DNA of 64,000 nucleotides from Kribbella pittospori (GCF_004331465.1 NZ_SJKB01000006.1:310001-374000), one strand, 5' to 3'. Numbered from the stretch's first letter, positions 41,450-50,444 are shown. The notes: generated by a model not told the origin, from the letters alone. Numbers and translations are program-made.

Positions 41450-42919
41450 TCAGCCGATCTGGCCGGCCAACGCGACGGTCGCCTGCCGCTCCCGCCCGCT
41501 GCGCTCGTACGCCAGCTTCACGCTCTCACCGGGCTGGTGGGTGCGAATCGCGACAATCAGTGCTTCGGCGGTGTCCACGACCTGGTTGTTGATCGAGGTG
41601 ATCACGTCACCGACCCGTAAGCCGGCTCGCGCGGCCGGCGACCCCGGATTGACCATGCTCACCCGTGCGCCACCCTCGAACTGCATGTCCACCTGCGCAC
41701 CGATCACCGGGTACGACGCCTGGCCGTTGGCGATCAACTGCTGCGCGGTTCGCCGGGCCTGATCGATCGGGATCGCGAACCCGAGCCCGATGTTGCCGCT
41801 CTGACCCTCCTGCGAGCCGCGGACGGTGGCGATCGCGGAGTTCACGCCGATCACCTTCGCGTTCATGTCGACCAGCGGCCCACCCGAGTTGCCCGGGTTG
41901 ATCGCCGCGTCGGTCTGCAGCGCGTTGATGTACGACTCCGGGTCGGCGGCCTCGCCAGAGGTGGTCACCGGGCGGTTCTTGGCCGAGATGATGCCTGAGG
42001 TAACCGTGCCGGCCAGCCCGAGCGGCGAGCCGATCGCGACCACGTCCTGGCCGACGATGGCCAGATCCGAGCGGCCGAACTGCACCGACGGCGCCTTCAG
42101 GCCGGCCACCTGGACGATGGCGAGGTCGTACGCCGGGGAGCGGCCGACCAGCCGTGCGGTCGCAGGTTTCCCGCCCTCGGCGACGACTTGGATCGAGCCG
42201 CCCTTGGCCGCGGCGGCGACGACGTGGTTGTTGGTCAGGATGTGGCCGACGTTGTCGATCACGAAGCCGGAGCCGGTCGCGTTCGAGTCGTCCGCGCCCT
42301 CGACCCGCAACTGCACAACACTCGGCAGCAGCGTCGAGGCGACGGCGGAAACCGAGCCGGCGCGGATCTTCGGGTCCGCACCCGTGCCGACCGGCGGGGT
42401 TGGCTGCTCGGCGACCGGAGAGGTGTTGCCATCCAGAGAGACGACGGTCACCGCGGCGCCGGCACCGGCGATCACGCCGATGACCAGGGCGACGGCCGCG
42501 GCGATCGCGACGACGCGGTTGGTCTTGGGCGGCGGCGCCGGCGTGTACGCACGGGCCTGCTGCTGGTGCCAGTCGATCGGCGGCGGCGGCGTGTACGTCG
42601 GCTGGTACCCCGGACGCTGGGTCGGCCAGGCCTGCCCTTGGTACACCGGACGGAAGTTGGGCTCCTCGGAGGCGGGCCGCCCGAAGCTGCGTTGTGTCAC
42701 CGAACGACCACCGTTCTGCCGGTACGACGCATCGCTCCCGGGAGGCGGCAACGGCATGCTGCCCGACCCGGTCGCCGGCGGCACCAGCGCCGACAACGGC
42801 GGACCATCGGCGGTCGGCTCTGCCGCAGCAGGCGCCCCCGTCGGGATGATCCGGGTGGGTTCCGGCGCCGCTGGATCGCGGGGAGTCGGAACTGTCGGTT
42901 CGGCGTCGTCGCTGGTCAC
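41450..42919 (-). CDS. htrA: HtrA-like S1C serine protease with PDZ domain
   Basis: A 489-residue protein. A Pro-rich cytoplasmic segment (1-132) is followed by one membrane helix (136-160), a trypsin-like protease with the triad H232 (NNHVV), D265 (YDLAIV) and S345 (GNSGGP), and a C-terminal PDZ domain (GSPAARAGLRVGDVITSINN). GTG 42919 is chosen for GAGG 8 nt upstream; the open frame continues to 43063, into the rseB gene. It acts at the outer face of the membrane on misfolded proteins and belongs to the SigE envelope stress cluster. Confidence 0.92.
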   Translation of the reverse strand: MTSDDAEPTVPTPRDPAAPEPTRIIPTGAPAAAEPTADGPPLSALVPPATGSGSMPLPPPGSDASYRQNGGRSVTQRSFGRPASEEPNFRPVYQGQAWPTQRPGYQPTYTPPPPIDWHQQQARAYTPAPPPKTNRVVAIAAAVALVIGVIAGAGAAVTVVSLDGNTSPVAEQPTPPVGTGADPKIRAGSVSAVASTLLPSVVQLRVEGADDSNATGSGFVIDNVGHILTNNHVVAAAAKGGSIQVVAEGGKPATARLVGRSPAYDLAIVQVAGLKAPSVQFGRSDLAIVGQDVVAIGSPLGLAGTVTSGIISAKNRPVTTSGEAADPESYINALQTDAAINPGNSGGPLVDMNAKVIGVNSAIATVRGSQEGQSGNIGLGFAIPIDQARRTAQQLIANGQASYPVIGAQVDMQFEGGARVSMVNPGSPAARAGLRVGDVITSINNQVVDTAEALIVAIRTHQPGESVKLAYERSGRERQATVALAGQIG

Positions 42920-42995
42920 GGTGGCCGCCTCACGTGTCGTGGTCGTCGGTCGGAGGCCCTCTCCCGGAGTTGCCGGAAGAGCCTTCCAGATTCGA

Positions 42996-44048
42996 TTATC
43001 CCAGTTTCGGCGAAAGCGCACCCATCGGAGTGAGCCAGGTAGCAATTTTCGCCAGCCCGGCACCCATCCGCTGGATCGCGGTCAGCTTCACCGGGACGTC
43101 GTGCGGGAACGCCCGGACCACCTGGCCGAGCATGTCCGGCGGCAGGTCGCCGATCAGCGTGTAGACGATCCCGCCGGACGACCAGACGACGTACGACGGC
43201 ATCCCGTAGCGCTGGTAGACGCCGGGGGTGTCAGTGGTACCGAAGCCGGCCACAGCTGCCGGGTCGAGTGCACCGCGTTGCTCGAAGAGCGAGAGGTTGA
43301 AGAGCCCGTCGGAGTACGAGAATTGCAGTGACCCGTTGCTGATGTCCTGGTGGACGTCGTACAGCTTGAGCGAGGCGGGCAGCTCGGGCGCGCAGACCCA
43401 GCCCTCGGAGCGCAGGTTGTCCACCGTGCCGAGGCCCATCGACTCGACTCCGCTGGGCGCCATCGGCGGCAGGTGCCCGAGGAACTCCGAGTCCTCGATC
43501 TCCAACTCGGTGAACACCGTCGCCCGGACCATCGTCTTGCCGTCCACGCTGAACAGTTGGCGCTGCAGCAGCAGTCCGGTCGCCTTGTCGATCCAGAACC
43601 GCGCGGCGAGCGTCTCGTCGTCACGCAGCGCCTCGACCAGGACGGCGGCCCGGCCGATCGTGTCCGTGCAGCACTTGTAGACGAGCGCGTACGTCGCCTG
43701 CAGCAAGGCCAGCGGTCCACCGTCGACCGCACCGGCATTCGTGGTGCGTTGGACGAAGGCCTTGGCGCCAGGAGACGCCTCGGAGCCGACCACAGTGATC
43801 TCGGAGCCCTGCGAGGCCGCGTGCACGATGTCGAGCATCGCGGAGCTGGCGCCCTGCGGTCCCCAGGAGGTGATGATCTGCGTGCCGTGGAACGAGACCC
43901 GGTTCGGCGCCGCGGCGGCACGGGCGAGCCAGCTGACGGCCGTCGGTGAGTCCTCACGGGACGCGACAGTCACCGCAGCAGCGGGCATGGGCAGGCCGAA
44001 GCCGATCAGTGCGGTGCTGACCAGTACGGCGAGCCGGGAGAGGCTCAC
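42996..44048 (-). CDS. rseB: MucB/RseB-type sigma-E regulatory protein
   Basis: A 350-residue exported protein: signal peptide (VSTALIGFGLPMPAAAV), then a MucB/RseB-like lipid-sensing domain with VSFHGTQIITSWG and LLLQRQLFSVDGKTMVRATVFTEL. In proteobacteria RseB protects the anti-sigma factor; here it sits directly after rseA (3 bp gap) and before htrA. That supports the same sensing role, by inference. The GTG start is set by the rseA stop. Not all actinobacterial sigE loci carry this gene. Confidence 0.82.
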   Translation of the reverse strand: MSLSRLAVLVSTALIGFGLPMPAAAVTVASREDSPTAVSWLARAAAAPNRVSFHGTQIITSWGPQGASSAMLDIVHAASQGSEITVVGSEASPGAKAFVQRTTNAGAVDGGPLALLQATYALVYKCCTDTIGRAAVLVEALRDDETLAARFWIDKATGLLLQRQLFSVDGKTMVRATVFTELEIEDSEFLGHLPPMAPSGVESMGLGTVDNLRSEGWVCAPELPASLKLYDVHQDISNGSLQFSYSDGLFNLSLFEQRGALDPAAVAGFGTTDTPGVYQRYGMPSYVVWSSGGIVYTLIGDLPPDMLGQVVRAFPHDVPVKLTAIQRMGAGLAKIATWLTPMGALSPKLG

Positions 44049-44051
44049 AGG

Positions 44052-44660
44052 TCAGCGTCCTGCCAGGGCCACCGGCTGCAGCGTCGGGCTCAGCCCCGCG
44101 TACCCAGCCCCGTTGTAGGAGTTCAGCAGCGCGACCGGGTCCGCGAACGGCGCTCCGCTCGTCGTGCTGGCGTGGTCGGACGAGAAGCTCGCGACCGGCG
44201 GCTGCAGCGCGGGCGGCTGCTCCGACCGGGCCGGGTCTCCGACGACGAACGCCGTACCGAGTAGTGAAGCCACTGCGGCGGCAGAGCTTGCAGCAGTCAG
44301 TACGCCGGTACGCCGCCGGGAGCGCGTGGTCCGTGGCGCCGGGCCGGTGGAGCCTCCGCGACCGGCCGGAAACGCGGACCGCTGCGGGAACAGCGACACC
44401 GCCGGTGTGAGGACCGGGCGGACCTCCTCACGCGGCTCCATCGAGAACGACGAGACGCCCATCAGTCGCTGCATCAGATCGGTGGACGGCTCCGGCAGTT
44501 CCTGGGCCGCCATCCGGGCCTTGAGCCGGCGCTGGGCGTCCACCTCGGCACGGCAGGTGTCACAGCCGACCAGGTGGCTCAGCACCTTGTCGCGGGAGTC
44601 GTGGTCGAGTTCACCGTCGACGACGGCACTCAGCTTGTCCATCGGGTGCTGCAGCGTCAC
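44052..44660 (-). CDS. rseA: Anti-sigma factor with zinc-binding ZAS domain
   Basis: A 202-residue protein. The N-terminal domain has the zinc anti-sigma motif HLVGCDTC (H-x3-C-x2-C, residues 29-36), then a linker and one membrane helix (about 118-141), with an extracytoplasmic tail. It should bind and hold SigE at the membrane. The GTG start overlaps the sigE stop (GTGA), giving tight coupling and balanced amounts of the two proteins. Confidence 0.92.
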   Translation of the reverse strand: MTLQHPMDKLSAVVDGELDHDSRDKVLSHLVGCDTCRAEVDAQRRLKARMAAQELPEPSTDLMQRLMGVSSFSMEPREEVRPVLTPAVSLFPQRSAFPAGRGGSTGPAPRTTRSRRRTGVLTAASSAAAVASLLGTAFVVGDPARSEQPPALQPPVASFSSDHASTTSGAPFADPVALLNSYNGAGYAGLSPTLQPVALAGR

Positions 44661-45325
44661 CGGTGCTCACCTCCGGTGCTGAACGGTCCGTCTGCGGGCG
44701 GACCACCGATCCGGGACTGACCGGAACGCGGGGCGCGGTGCTCCAAGTGCTTCCGCAGCATCGAACGGCCGCGGTGGATCCGGCTGCGGACCGTCCCGAG
44801 CTTCACATCCAGGACGTCGGCGATCTCGTCGTACGTCATGCCCTCGATGTCGCACAGCACCACGGCGGCGCGGAAGTCCTCCGGCAGCGCGTCCAGTGCG
44901 TCCTGCACGTCGTGGTCGAACAGGTCCGAGTCGAGCTTCTCGGCCGGGCCCTCGCCCTTGGCCGGGAGCCGGTCGTGCGCGTCCTCCGGCAGGCCGTCGA
45001 AGCGGATCCGCTGCTTGCGGCGGGCGCCGTCCAGGAACAGGTTCGTGGTGATCCGGTACAGCCAGCCCTCGAAGGTGCCCGGCGTGTACGACGACAGCGA
45101 GCGGAACACCCGGACGAAGACCTCCTGGGTCAGGTCCTCGGCGTCGTGCTTGTTGCCGGTCAGCCGGTACGCGAGCCGGTAGACCCGGGCCGAATGCGCG
45201 CGGACGATCTCGTCCCACGACGGCAGGACGTCCGGAACCGCCTCCGGGACAGGCACCACCGAGGTGTCAGCCGGCTTCACCGCAACGCCTCCCAGGGTCG
45301 GTTCGGCAATAAGCGTGAAGGCCAT
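44657..45325 (-). CDS. sigE: ECF RNA polymerase sigma factor SigE
   Basis: A 222-residue ECF sigma factor: region 2 (RLAYRLTGNKHDAEDLTQEVFVRVFRS) and region 4 (DIEGMTYDEIADVLDVKLGTVRSRIHRGR). It has N-terminal and C-terminal extensions as in M. tuberculosis SigE. Upstream on the minus strand, GGAAC-17 bp-CGTTG (45425-45399) is a fitting ECF promoter, indicating autoregulation. It controls envelope stress genes, probably including the downstream rseA, rseB and htrA. Confidence 0.95.
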   Translation of the reverse strand: MAFTLIAEPTLGGVAVKPADTSVVPVPEAVPDVLPSWDEIVRAHSARVYRLAYRLTGNKHDAEDLTQEVFVRVFRSLSSYTPGTFEGWLYRITTNLFLDGARRKQRIRFDGLPEDAHDRLPAKGEGPAEKLDSDLFDHDVQDALDALPEDFRAAVVLCDIEGMTYDEIADVLDVKLGTVRSRIHRGRSMLRKHLEHRAPRSGQSRIGGPPADGPFSTGGEHR

Positions 45326-45398
45326 GGTGCCGCGTTCACCGTCCTCTGCGCACGTGGGGAAGACCCGGGTCGGACCCTGAGTTGCTCGTACGACGGCT

Positions 45399-45425
45399 CA
45401 ACGCGGTGCCCCGGCCGGAAGTTCC
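45399..45425 (-). promoter_or_regulatory. SigE-type autoregulatory promoter
   Basis: On the minus strand GGAAC (45425-45421) and CGTTG (45403-45399) are separated by 17 bp, which matches the ECF/SigE consensus. The predicted leader to the sigE start at 45325 is about 65 nt. Confidence 0.75.
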
Positions 45426-45475
45426 CGGCCGTTGCCCTCACCACAGAAGACGTATCAGCGGCCATTTCGGTTGAA

Positions 45476-45697
45476 TCAGTTCTCCTCGATCACAGCGATC
45501 GGGTCCCCGTCGCGGACGACTTCGCCCTCGGCGACCTTCAGCTCGACGATGGTCCCGGCCACCTCGGCCAGCACCGGGATCTCCATCTTCATCGACTCCA
45601 GGATGACGAGGGTGTCCTCCGGCCCCACCGTGTCCCCGGCCCGGGCGGTGACTTTCAGCACATTGGCCACCAGCTCCGCCACCACGGTATGACTCAA
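45476..45697 (-). CDS. Biotin carboxyl carrier domain protein
   Basis: A 73-residue single biotinyl domain with the biotinylation motif ESMKME (K37) in the expected beta-hairpin. The start is probably TTG 45697, with GGAGG 8 nt upstream; there is no ATG or GTG between it and the conserved fold. The matching carboxylase subunits are not in the window. It is downstream of the CGNR gene, 35 bp away, and could be co-transcribed. It is one of the small free-standing BCCPs common in actinobacteria. Confidence 0.85.
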   Translation of the reverse strand: MSHTVVAELVANVLKVTARAGDTVGPEDTLVILESMKMEIPVLAEVAGTIVELKVAEGEVVRDGDPIAVIEEN

Positions 45698-45732
45698 CTC
45701 GCACTCCTCCGGTCCGGATCCCTGCCTCGATC

Positions 45733-46296
45733 CTAGTGCGCAGGCTTCTGGGCTTCCTCGGCTCCGGCCTTGCGGGCCCGGTACGACGCGACGCGGGTGC
45801 GGCTGGAGCAGGTCGGGGAGCAGAACCGGCGCGGTCGGCGCTCGGCGGGGTTCACGAAGACGCGCTCACAGTCCGGGGCCGCACACGAGTCGATCGCGGC
45901 AAAGCCATGCCCGGCCGCGAAGCCGGCCAACCCCAGAGCCGTCGAAGCGGCGAGCCACTCGGCCCACGTCGCCTCCGGCTTGGCCACATGCAGGTGCCAC
46001 GGCGACCCGTCATGGTCGGACAGATACGGGCGTACGGCGTACTCCGCGAGCAGCTCGTTGAGGACTCGGGCCGCTTCGGCCGGGTCGGCGTGGAACACCG
46101 GCCGGATCCGCTCGCGGACAGTCCGGACCGCCTGAAGATCGCCGCCATCGAGCGTGATCGGGTCCGACTCGCCGTGCTCGAGCAGGAAGCCGCGGACATC
46201 GTCGGGCTCATTGAGCTGCTCCGGGTCGCGGGTGCGCGTGTTGACCAGATCGACCGCGAGCCGGATCAGCCGGTCCGGCGTCTGAATCTCCACCAC
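45733..46296 (-). CDS. CGNR zinc finger protein (ABATE-domain regulator)
   Basis: A 187-residue protein. The N-terminal 130 residues are the ABATE-type stress/regulator domain. The C-terminal CGNR zinc finger has CAAPDCERVFVN and FCSPTCSSRTRVASYRAR (Cys-x4-Cys ... Cys-x3-Cys). Here the CGNR core reads SSRTRVASYR. It is probably a DNA-binding regulator. It is divergent from an MFS transporter across GTAACG repeats, so it probably regulates the pair. Confidence 0.85.
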   Translation of the reverse strand: MVEIQTPDRLIRLAVDLVNTRTRDPEQLNEPDDVRGFLLEHGESDPITLDGGDLQAVRTVRERIRPVFHADPAEAARVLNELLAEYAVRPYLSDHDGSPWHLHVAKPEATWAEWLAASTALGLAGFAAGHGFAAIDSCAAPDCERVFVNPAERRPRRFCSPTCSSRTRVASYRARKAGAEEAQKPAH

Positions 46297-46307
46297 TTCT
46301 CCTTCCC

Positions 46308-46353
46308 GTAACGTATTTGCTAGCGTAACGCGTAACTACAGATATAGCGTTAC
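46308..46353. promoter_or_regulatory. GTAACG repeats between CGNR and MFS genes
   Basis: GTAACG occurs at 46308 and 46325, and CGTTAC (inverted) at 46348; GTAACGC (46325-46331) and GCGTTAC (46347-46353) form an inverted repeat with a 15-bp centre. They lie in the 68-bp divergent promoter region and are the likely CGNR operator. Confidence 0.65.
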
Positions 46354-46364
46354 AGGAGGTCGGC

Positions 46365-47540
46365 GTGCCCAGCTACTACCTCGCCGCGACCCTCGCCCGG
46401 CTCGCTGACGAGATGGTCGCCTTCACGCTGGTGCTGCTCGTGCTGGAGCGCACGGACAGTCCTGCGCTCGCAGGTCTCACCGGGGCTGCGTACGCCTTGC
46501 CGGCCGTTGTCACCGGCCCGCTGCTCGGTGCCTGGCTCGACCGAACGCCGTACCGTCGCTCCGCGCTGGCGCTCAACCAGGCCGTGCTCGGTGTGGTCAT
46601 GCTGAGCCTGCTCGGGGTGGTCGGCCACAGCGCGCATTGGCTCACGCCGGTGCTGGCGGCTGTCGCCGGGGCGACTCTGCCGATGGTGAGTGGTGGGTTC
46701 ACGAGCATGCTGCCGAGCCTTGTCCCGCAGGATCGGTTGGCTCGCGCCAACTCGTTGGAGGCAGCGAGCTTCGGAGCGGCCACGATCGCCGGCCCGGCGA
46801 CCGCAGCGACCATCTCGGCGATGTTCTCCGTGGAGACCGCCGTACTGGTCATCGCGCTGGCTGCGACGCTGAGCATCGTCGCGATCACGCGGCTGCCCGC
46901 ACTCCCCCGCGCAGTGACCGATGGCGAACCGTTCATGGCTTCGGTCATTGGCGGATTGGCGCATCTGGCACGCACACCGCGGCTGCGGGCGTCCACAGTC
47001 ACCACCACGTTGCTTCTCGGGGCGATGGGCATCCTGCTGATCACACTGCCGCTGCACATGGAGTCGCTGGGCATGCCGACGTCCGCTGCAGGCTATCTGT
47101 GGACTGCGCTGGAGGTCGGCAGCGTCACCACGGCTCTGCTACTCGGACGACTTCAGACCCGCTGGCGTCCGGAGTACGTCGTGATGGTGTCCGTTGCGGC
47201 GTACGGGCTGGCCATGCTGACGTGGCCGCTGGTTGGGTCCTTCGCCGTACTCCTGCTGCTGGCGGCTGTCGCCGGCCTGCTGCAGGGGCCGACCATGCCG
47301 GCCATGTTCGCGGCGCGGCAGCAGTACAGCCCGGAGTCGCTGCAGGGCCGGGTCAGCACGACCGCAGCCAGCCTGCGCGTGGGCACTGCCGCGCTCGGAC
47401 AGGCTGCGGGTGGCCTGCTGGTACCGATCATCGGCACGCACAAGGCCCTGCTTGTTGTAGCCATCGGACTGGTCGCCGCCGCGGTGCTCGGTCGCGTGGC
47501 AGGCGTCCAGACCAGGGAGTCTGTGCTCAGTCGAGGATGA
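46365..47540 (+). CDS. MFS transporter
   Basis: A 391-residue polytopic protein with 11-12 hydrophobic helices and an MFS_1-type signature in loop 2-3 (GAWLDRTPYRRSALALN). GTG 46365 has ACAGGAGG upstream. It is divergent from the CGNR regulator, which suggests drug or metabolite efflux under its control. It overlaps the convergent SIS gene by 14 bp. Substrate unknown. Confidence 0.87.
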   Translation: MPSYYLAATLARLADEMVAFTLVLLVLERTDSPALAGLTGAAYALPAVVTGPLLGAWLDRTPYRRSALALNQAVLGVVMLSLLGVVGHSAHWLTPVLAAVAGATLPMVSGGFTSMLPSLVPQDRLARANSLEAASFGAATIAGPATAATISAMFSVETAVLVIALAATLSIVAITRLPALPRAVTDGEPFMASVIGGLAHLARTPRLRASTVTTTLLLGAMGILLITLPLHMESLGMPTSAAGYLWTALEVGSVTTALLLGRLQTRWRPEYVVMVSVAAYGLAMLTWPLVGSFAVLLLLAAVAGLLQGPTMPAMFAARQQYSPESLQGRVSTTAASLRVGTAALGQAAGGLLVPIIGTHKALLVVAIGLVAAAVLGRVAGVQTRESVLSRG

Positions 47541-48408
47541 CGGAACGGGTCAGGCTGCGCGGCTGGTCCGGGTTGAGGCCCAGAGCCAGTGCCTTGGCGA
47601 CCGCGACGCGCTGCGCCACAACCAGCGACGCCATCGGGTCCAGGTCCGCGTGGTGTACGACGGTCGCACCGGTGGCGGTGACGTCGTCGAGCAGACCGGC
47701 CGGCGAGTCACCGAAGATCCAGACGCCGCGCCCCGGCTGCGCGATCGCGATCGGACCGTGCCGGTAGTCCATCGCGGGGTACGCCTCGGTCCACGCGGAC
47801 GCGGCCTCACGCTGCTTCAACGCCGCCTCGTGTGCTAGCCCGACGGTCCACCGCGTGCCGACGTACGTGAGCTGCTCCAGCTTGGCCAGCTCGTCCACGT
47901 TGACGGTCAGCGCCGTCTCTGCGTCCGCCGCCGCCTGCTCGAGGTCCTGGCCCAGCGACGCCCGCAGCAGCGCCAGTGTGGTGGTCGCGAAGCGGGTCTG
48001 GACAACGGACTGCTCGTCGGCGAAGTCCAGCATGATGGTGTGATCGGCCAGCTCGACGATCGGCGAGTCCGGAGTGGCGGTGATCGCGATCGTGGGGAGG
48101 TCCGTCGCCCGGATCAGGTCGAGCACCTCGGTCGTCGTACCGGACCGGCTGATCACGACCACGGCGTCGTACGTCCGGCCGGCCGGGAACTCCGATCCGG
48201 CGAACGCGTCGGTCTCGCCCTGGCCGAGGTCCTCGCGCAGGGCGGCGTACGCCATGGCCATGAACCAGGACGTCCCGCAGCCGACCGCGGCGACCCGCTG
48301 ACCGGCCTTCGGCAACGCGCCGCCGTACTGCGCGAAACCGGTCGAAACCTGACGCCAGAGGTCAGGTTGAGTGGCGATCTCAGTGCTCACAAATGGCGTC
48401 TGGGTCAT
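47527..48408 (-). CDS. SIS-domain sugar isomerase/deaminase-like protein
   Basis: A 293-residue protein with two SIS domains (residues about 30-140 and 175-280). Typical points are AAVGCGTSWFMA, VVISRSGTTTEVLDLI, and the second-half EAYPAMDYRHGPIAIA, as in the isomerase part of GlmS and AgaS. It lacks a glutaminase domain. It is divergent from a DeoR regulator, with TCGAA repeats between, so it probably handles an amino-sugar phosphate under that regulator. Confidence 0.85.
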   Translation of the reverse strand: MTQTPFVSTEIATQPDLWRQVSTGFAQYGGALPKAGQRVAAVGCGTSWFMAMAYAALREDLGQGETDAFAGSEFPAGRTYDAVVVISRSGTTTEVLDLIRATDLPTIAITATPDSPIVELADHTIMLDFADEQSVVQTRFATTTLALLRASLGQDLEQAAADAETALTVNVDELAKLEQLTYVGTRWTVGLAHEAALKQREAASAWTEAYPAMDYRHGPIAIAQPGRGVWIFGDSPAGLLDDVTATGATVVHHADLDPMASLVVAQRVAVAKALALGLNPDQPRSLTRSVILD

Positions 48409-48430
48409 GTCGTCTCCGCACTTGTCATGG

Positions 48431-48455
48431 TCGAAACTGCTCGAACGTGATCGAA
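48431..48455. promoter_or_regulatory. Three phased TCGAA boxes, candidate DeoR operator
   Basis: TCGAA at 48431, 48441 and 48451: exactly 10 bp apart, so on the same face of the helix. They lie 23 bp upstream of the SIS gene start, between it and the DeoR gene. DeoR-type regulators often bind spaced direct repeats. Confidence 0.75.
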
Positions 48456-48509
48456 TGGTGCCAACCAGCCGCCACCCGGCTGACCGATTGTGTGAAGGAG
48501 GAGCCCCGG

Positions 48510-49292
48510 GTGAAGCGTTATGAACGCCTCAACACCTTGCTCGAGTCGCTCGCCGAGAAGGGCGCCATCGACGTCGACGAGCTCGCCGAGCAGTTGCACG
48601 TCTCGGCAGCCACGATCCGGCGCGATTTGGACCACCTCGGCAAGCAGCAGCTCCTCACCCGGACCCGCGGTGGCGCGGTGGCCAACGCGGTGTCGTACGA
48701 CCTCCCGCTGCGCTACAAGACTGCGCGTTTCGCGTCCGAGAAGCAGCGGATCGCGCAAGCCGCGGCCACTTTGGTCCGCCGCGGCATGGTGATCGGGATG
48801 AACGGCGGCACCACGATCTCCGAGGTCGCCCGCACGCTGGCGACCCGGCCGGAGCTGTCCGCCGAGCACGGCGAGCCCGCGTTCACCCTCGTCACCAACG
48901 CGCTGAACATCGCCAACGAGCTGATCGTCCGGCCGCACGTGAAGATGGTGCTGACCGGTGGCGTGGCCCGGCCGCAGTCGTACGAGATGATCGGGCCGCT
49001 GTCGCACCGGATCCTGGCCGACCTGTCCCTGGACATCGCCTTCATCGGCGTCGACGGGATCGACGAGACCGGCGCCACCGCCCACCACGAGGGCGAGGCG
49101 AACATCAACCAGCTGATCGTCAGCCGGGCCGCCAAGGTCGTCGTGGTCGCCGACTCCTCCAAGCTCGGTCAGCGCGCGTTCGCGCGGATCTGCGAGCTGA
49201 GCGAGATCGACACCCTCGTCACCGACGCCCAGGCCGACGAGAGCCAGCTGGCCGTGTTCAAGGAAGCCGGCATCGACGTCATCCGCTCGTAG
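48510..49292 (+). CDS. DeoR/GlpR-family transcriptional regulator
   Basis: A 260-residue DeoR regulator: N-terminal HTH (IDVDELAEQLHVSAATIRRDLDHLGKQQLLTRTRGGA) and a C-terminal sugar-phosphate-binding DeoRC domain (MNGGTTISEVAR; FIGVDGIDETGATAH). GTG 48510 is chosen for AAGGAGGAG. Frames starting earlier overlap the operator. It probably represses itself and the divergent SIS isomerase through the phased TCGAA boxes; the effector is a sugar phosphate by family analogy. Confidence 0.92.
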   Translation: MKRYERLNTLLESLAEKGAIDVDELAEQLHVSAATIRRDLDHLGKQQLLTRTRGGAVANAVSYDLPLRYKTARFASEKQRIAQAAATLVRRGMVIGMNGGTTISEVARTLATRPELSAEHGEPAFTLVTNALNIANELIVRPHVKMVLTGGVARPQSYEMIGPLSHRILADLSLDIAFIGVDGIDETGATAHHEGEANINQLIVSRAAKVVVVADSSKLGQRAFARICELSEIDTLVTDAQADESQLAVFKEAGIDVIRS

Positions 49293-49446
49293 GACCTGCA
49301 TCGCGCCGTACCTCCCTCCTGGGTGGCTGATGTCTGCTGGGGACGATCATATCTGACTCAAGTGGCAAAGTTATGAGCAAGAGTGCGCAGCCCCAGCGCG
49401 GGAGACACCGAATGCGGCCCTCGTGCCGCTAGGCTTCTGACTCAGC

Positions 49447-50124
49447 ATGAGTAGCGCAGCGGCAGAACCTTGGGAGGGCATCATCGCCACCGGCATCGAC
49501 CCGACGTCCTGGGCATACGCCGAGGACTACACCGGTGAGGACGAAGTCGTCACCGGTGCGCGGGCGAGTGCCCAGGACAGCGGCATCGCCGCGATCGGTC
49601 CCGGGGCCGCGGCCGCGCTCAGCATGCTCGCGGCCGGCGTGAGCGCCAAGGCGGTGGTCGAGATCGGCACCGGCACCGGCGTCTCCGGGCTGGCACTGCT
49701 GCGCGGGATGCGCGCGGACGGCACGCTCACCACGGTCGACATCGACGCCGAGAACCAGCGGCTCGCGCGCAAGACGTTCCTGGATGCCGGCGTCCCTTCG
49801 AACCGGTTCCGCCTGATCGCGGGCTCCGGGCTCGACGTCGTCACCCGGCTCACCGACGGGCACTACGACCTGGTCTTCTGCGATGCGGACCGGCGCGAGA
49901 ACACGGCGTACCTGCACGAGGCACTGCGCCTGCTCCGCCCCGGCGGCCTGGTCGTCTTCGCCGGCATCCTCACCGGCGGCCGAGTCGCCGACCCCGCTCA
50001 CCGCGACCCCGACACCAACGCCCTCCGCGACCTGATCCGAGCAGTCCGCGACGACGACGACCTCGTCTCAGCCCTCCTCCCCACCTCCGAAGGCCTCCTC
50101 ACCGCCGCCAAGCGCCTGAGCTGA
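49447..50124 (+). CDS. O-methyltransferase (Rv1220c-like)
   Basis: A 225-residue class I SAM-dependent methyltransferase of the catechol/caffeoyl-CoA O-MT type. It has VVEIGTGTGVSGLALL (SAM motif I), TVDIDAENQRLAR, and YDLVFCDADRRENTAYLHEAL. It is close in type and position to M. tuberculosis Rv1220c, which neighbours sigE (from memory). A TAGGCT hexamer at 49430-49435 gives a leader of about 5 nt. It is separated from sigE by about 4 kb of accessory genes here. Substrate unknown. Confidence 0.87.
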   Translation: MSSAAAEPWEGIIATGIDPTSWAYAEDYTGEDEVVTGARASAQDSGIAAIGPGAAAALSMLAAGVSAKAVVEIGTGTGVSGLALLRGMRADGTLTTVDIDAENQRLARKTFLDAGVPSNRFRLIAGSGLDVVTRLTDGHYDLVFCDADRRENTAYLHEALRLLRPGGLVVFAGILTGGRVADPAHRDPDTNALRDLIRAVRDDDDLVSALLPTSEGLLTAAKRLS

Positions 50125-50126
50125 GG

Positions 50127-50444
50127 TCAGGCGCGGCCGTCTCCGGGCGGAGTGGTGGCGGATGGCGGGCGGGCCTGGCGACGCCGGAGGATGTAGCCGG
50201 CGATCACGATCACGACGAGGGTTCCGATCACGGCGCCGATCAGACCGCCCCAGTCGAAGATGTCGGTGTCGCCGATGCCCAACCCCAGCGTGAAAATCAC
50301 GTAGCCGACCACCGCACCAGCGAGCCCCAGACCGAGCGACACCGCCCAGGACACCGGTCCGCTCATCCCACGGAACGCATCTCGCGGCATCAGCACCCTG
50401 GCGATCACGCCGCAAACAAACCCGAGCAGCAATGCTCCGACCAT
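50127..50444 (-). CDS. Transglycosylase-associated/GlsB-type small membrane protein
   Basis: A 105-residue protein with three helices and a Gly-rich GLIGAVIGTLVVIVIAGYIL repeat, of the GlsB/YeaQ/YmgE family. The start at 50444 has GGGAGG upstream. The family is linked to general stress, but function is unknown. It is convergent with the O-methyltransferase with 2 bp between stops. Confidence 0.82.
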   Translation of the reverse strand: MVGALLLGFVCGVIARVLMPRDAFRGMSGPVSWAVSLGLGLAGAVVGYVIFTLGLGIGDTDIFDWGGLIGAVIGTLVVIVIAGYILRRRQARPPSATTPPGDGRA

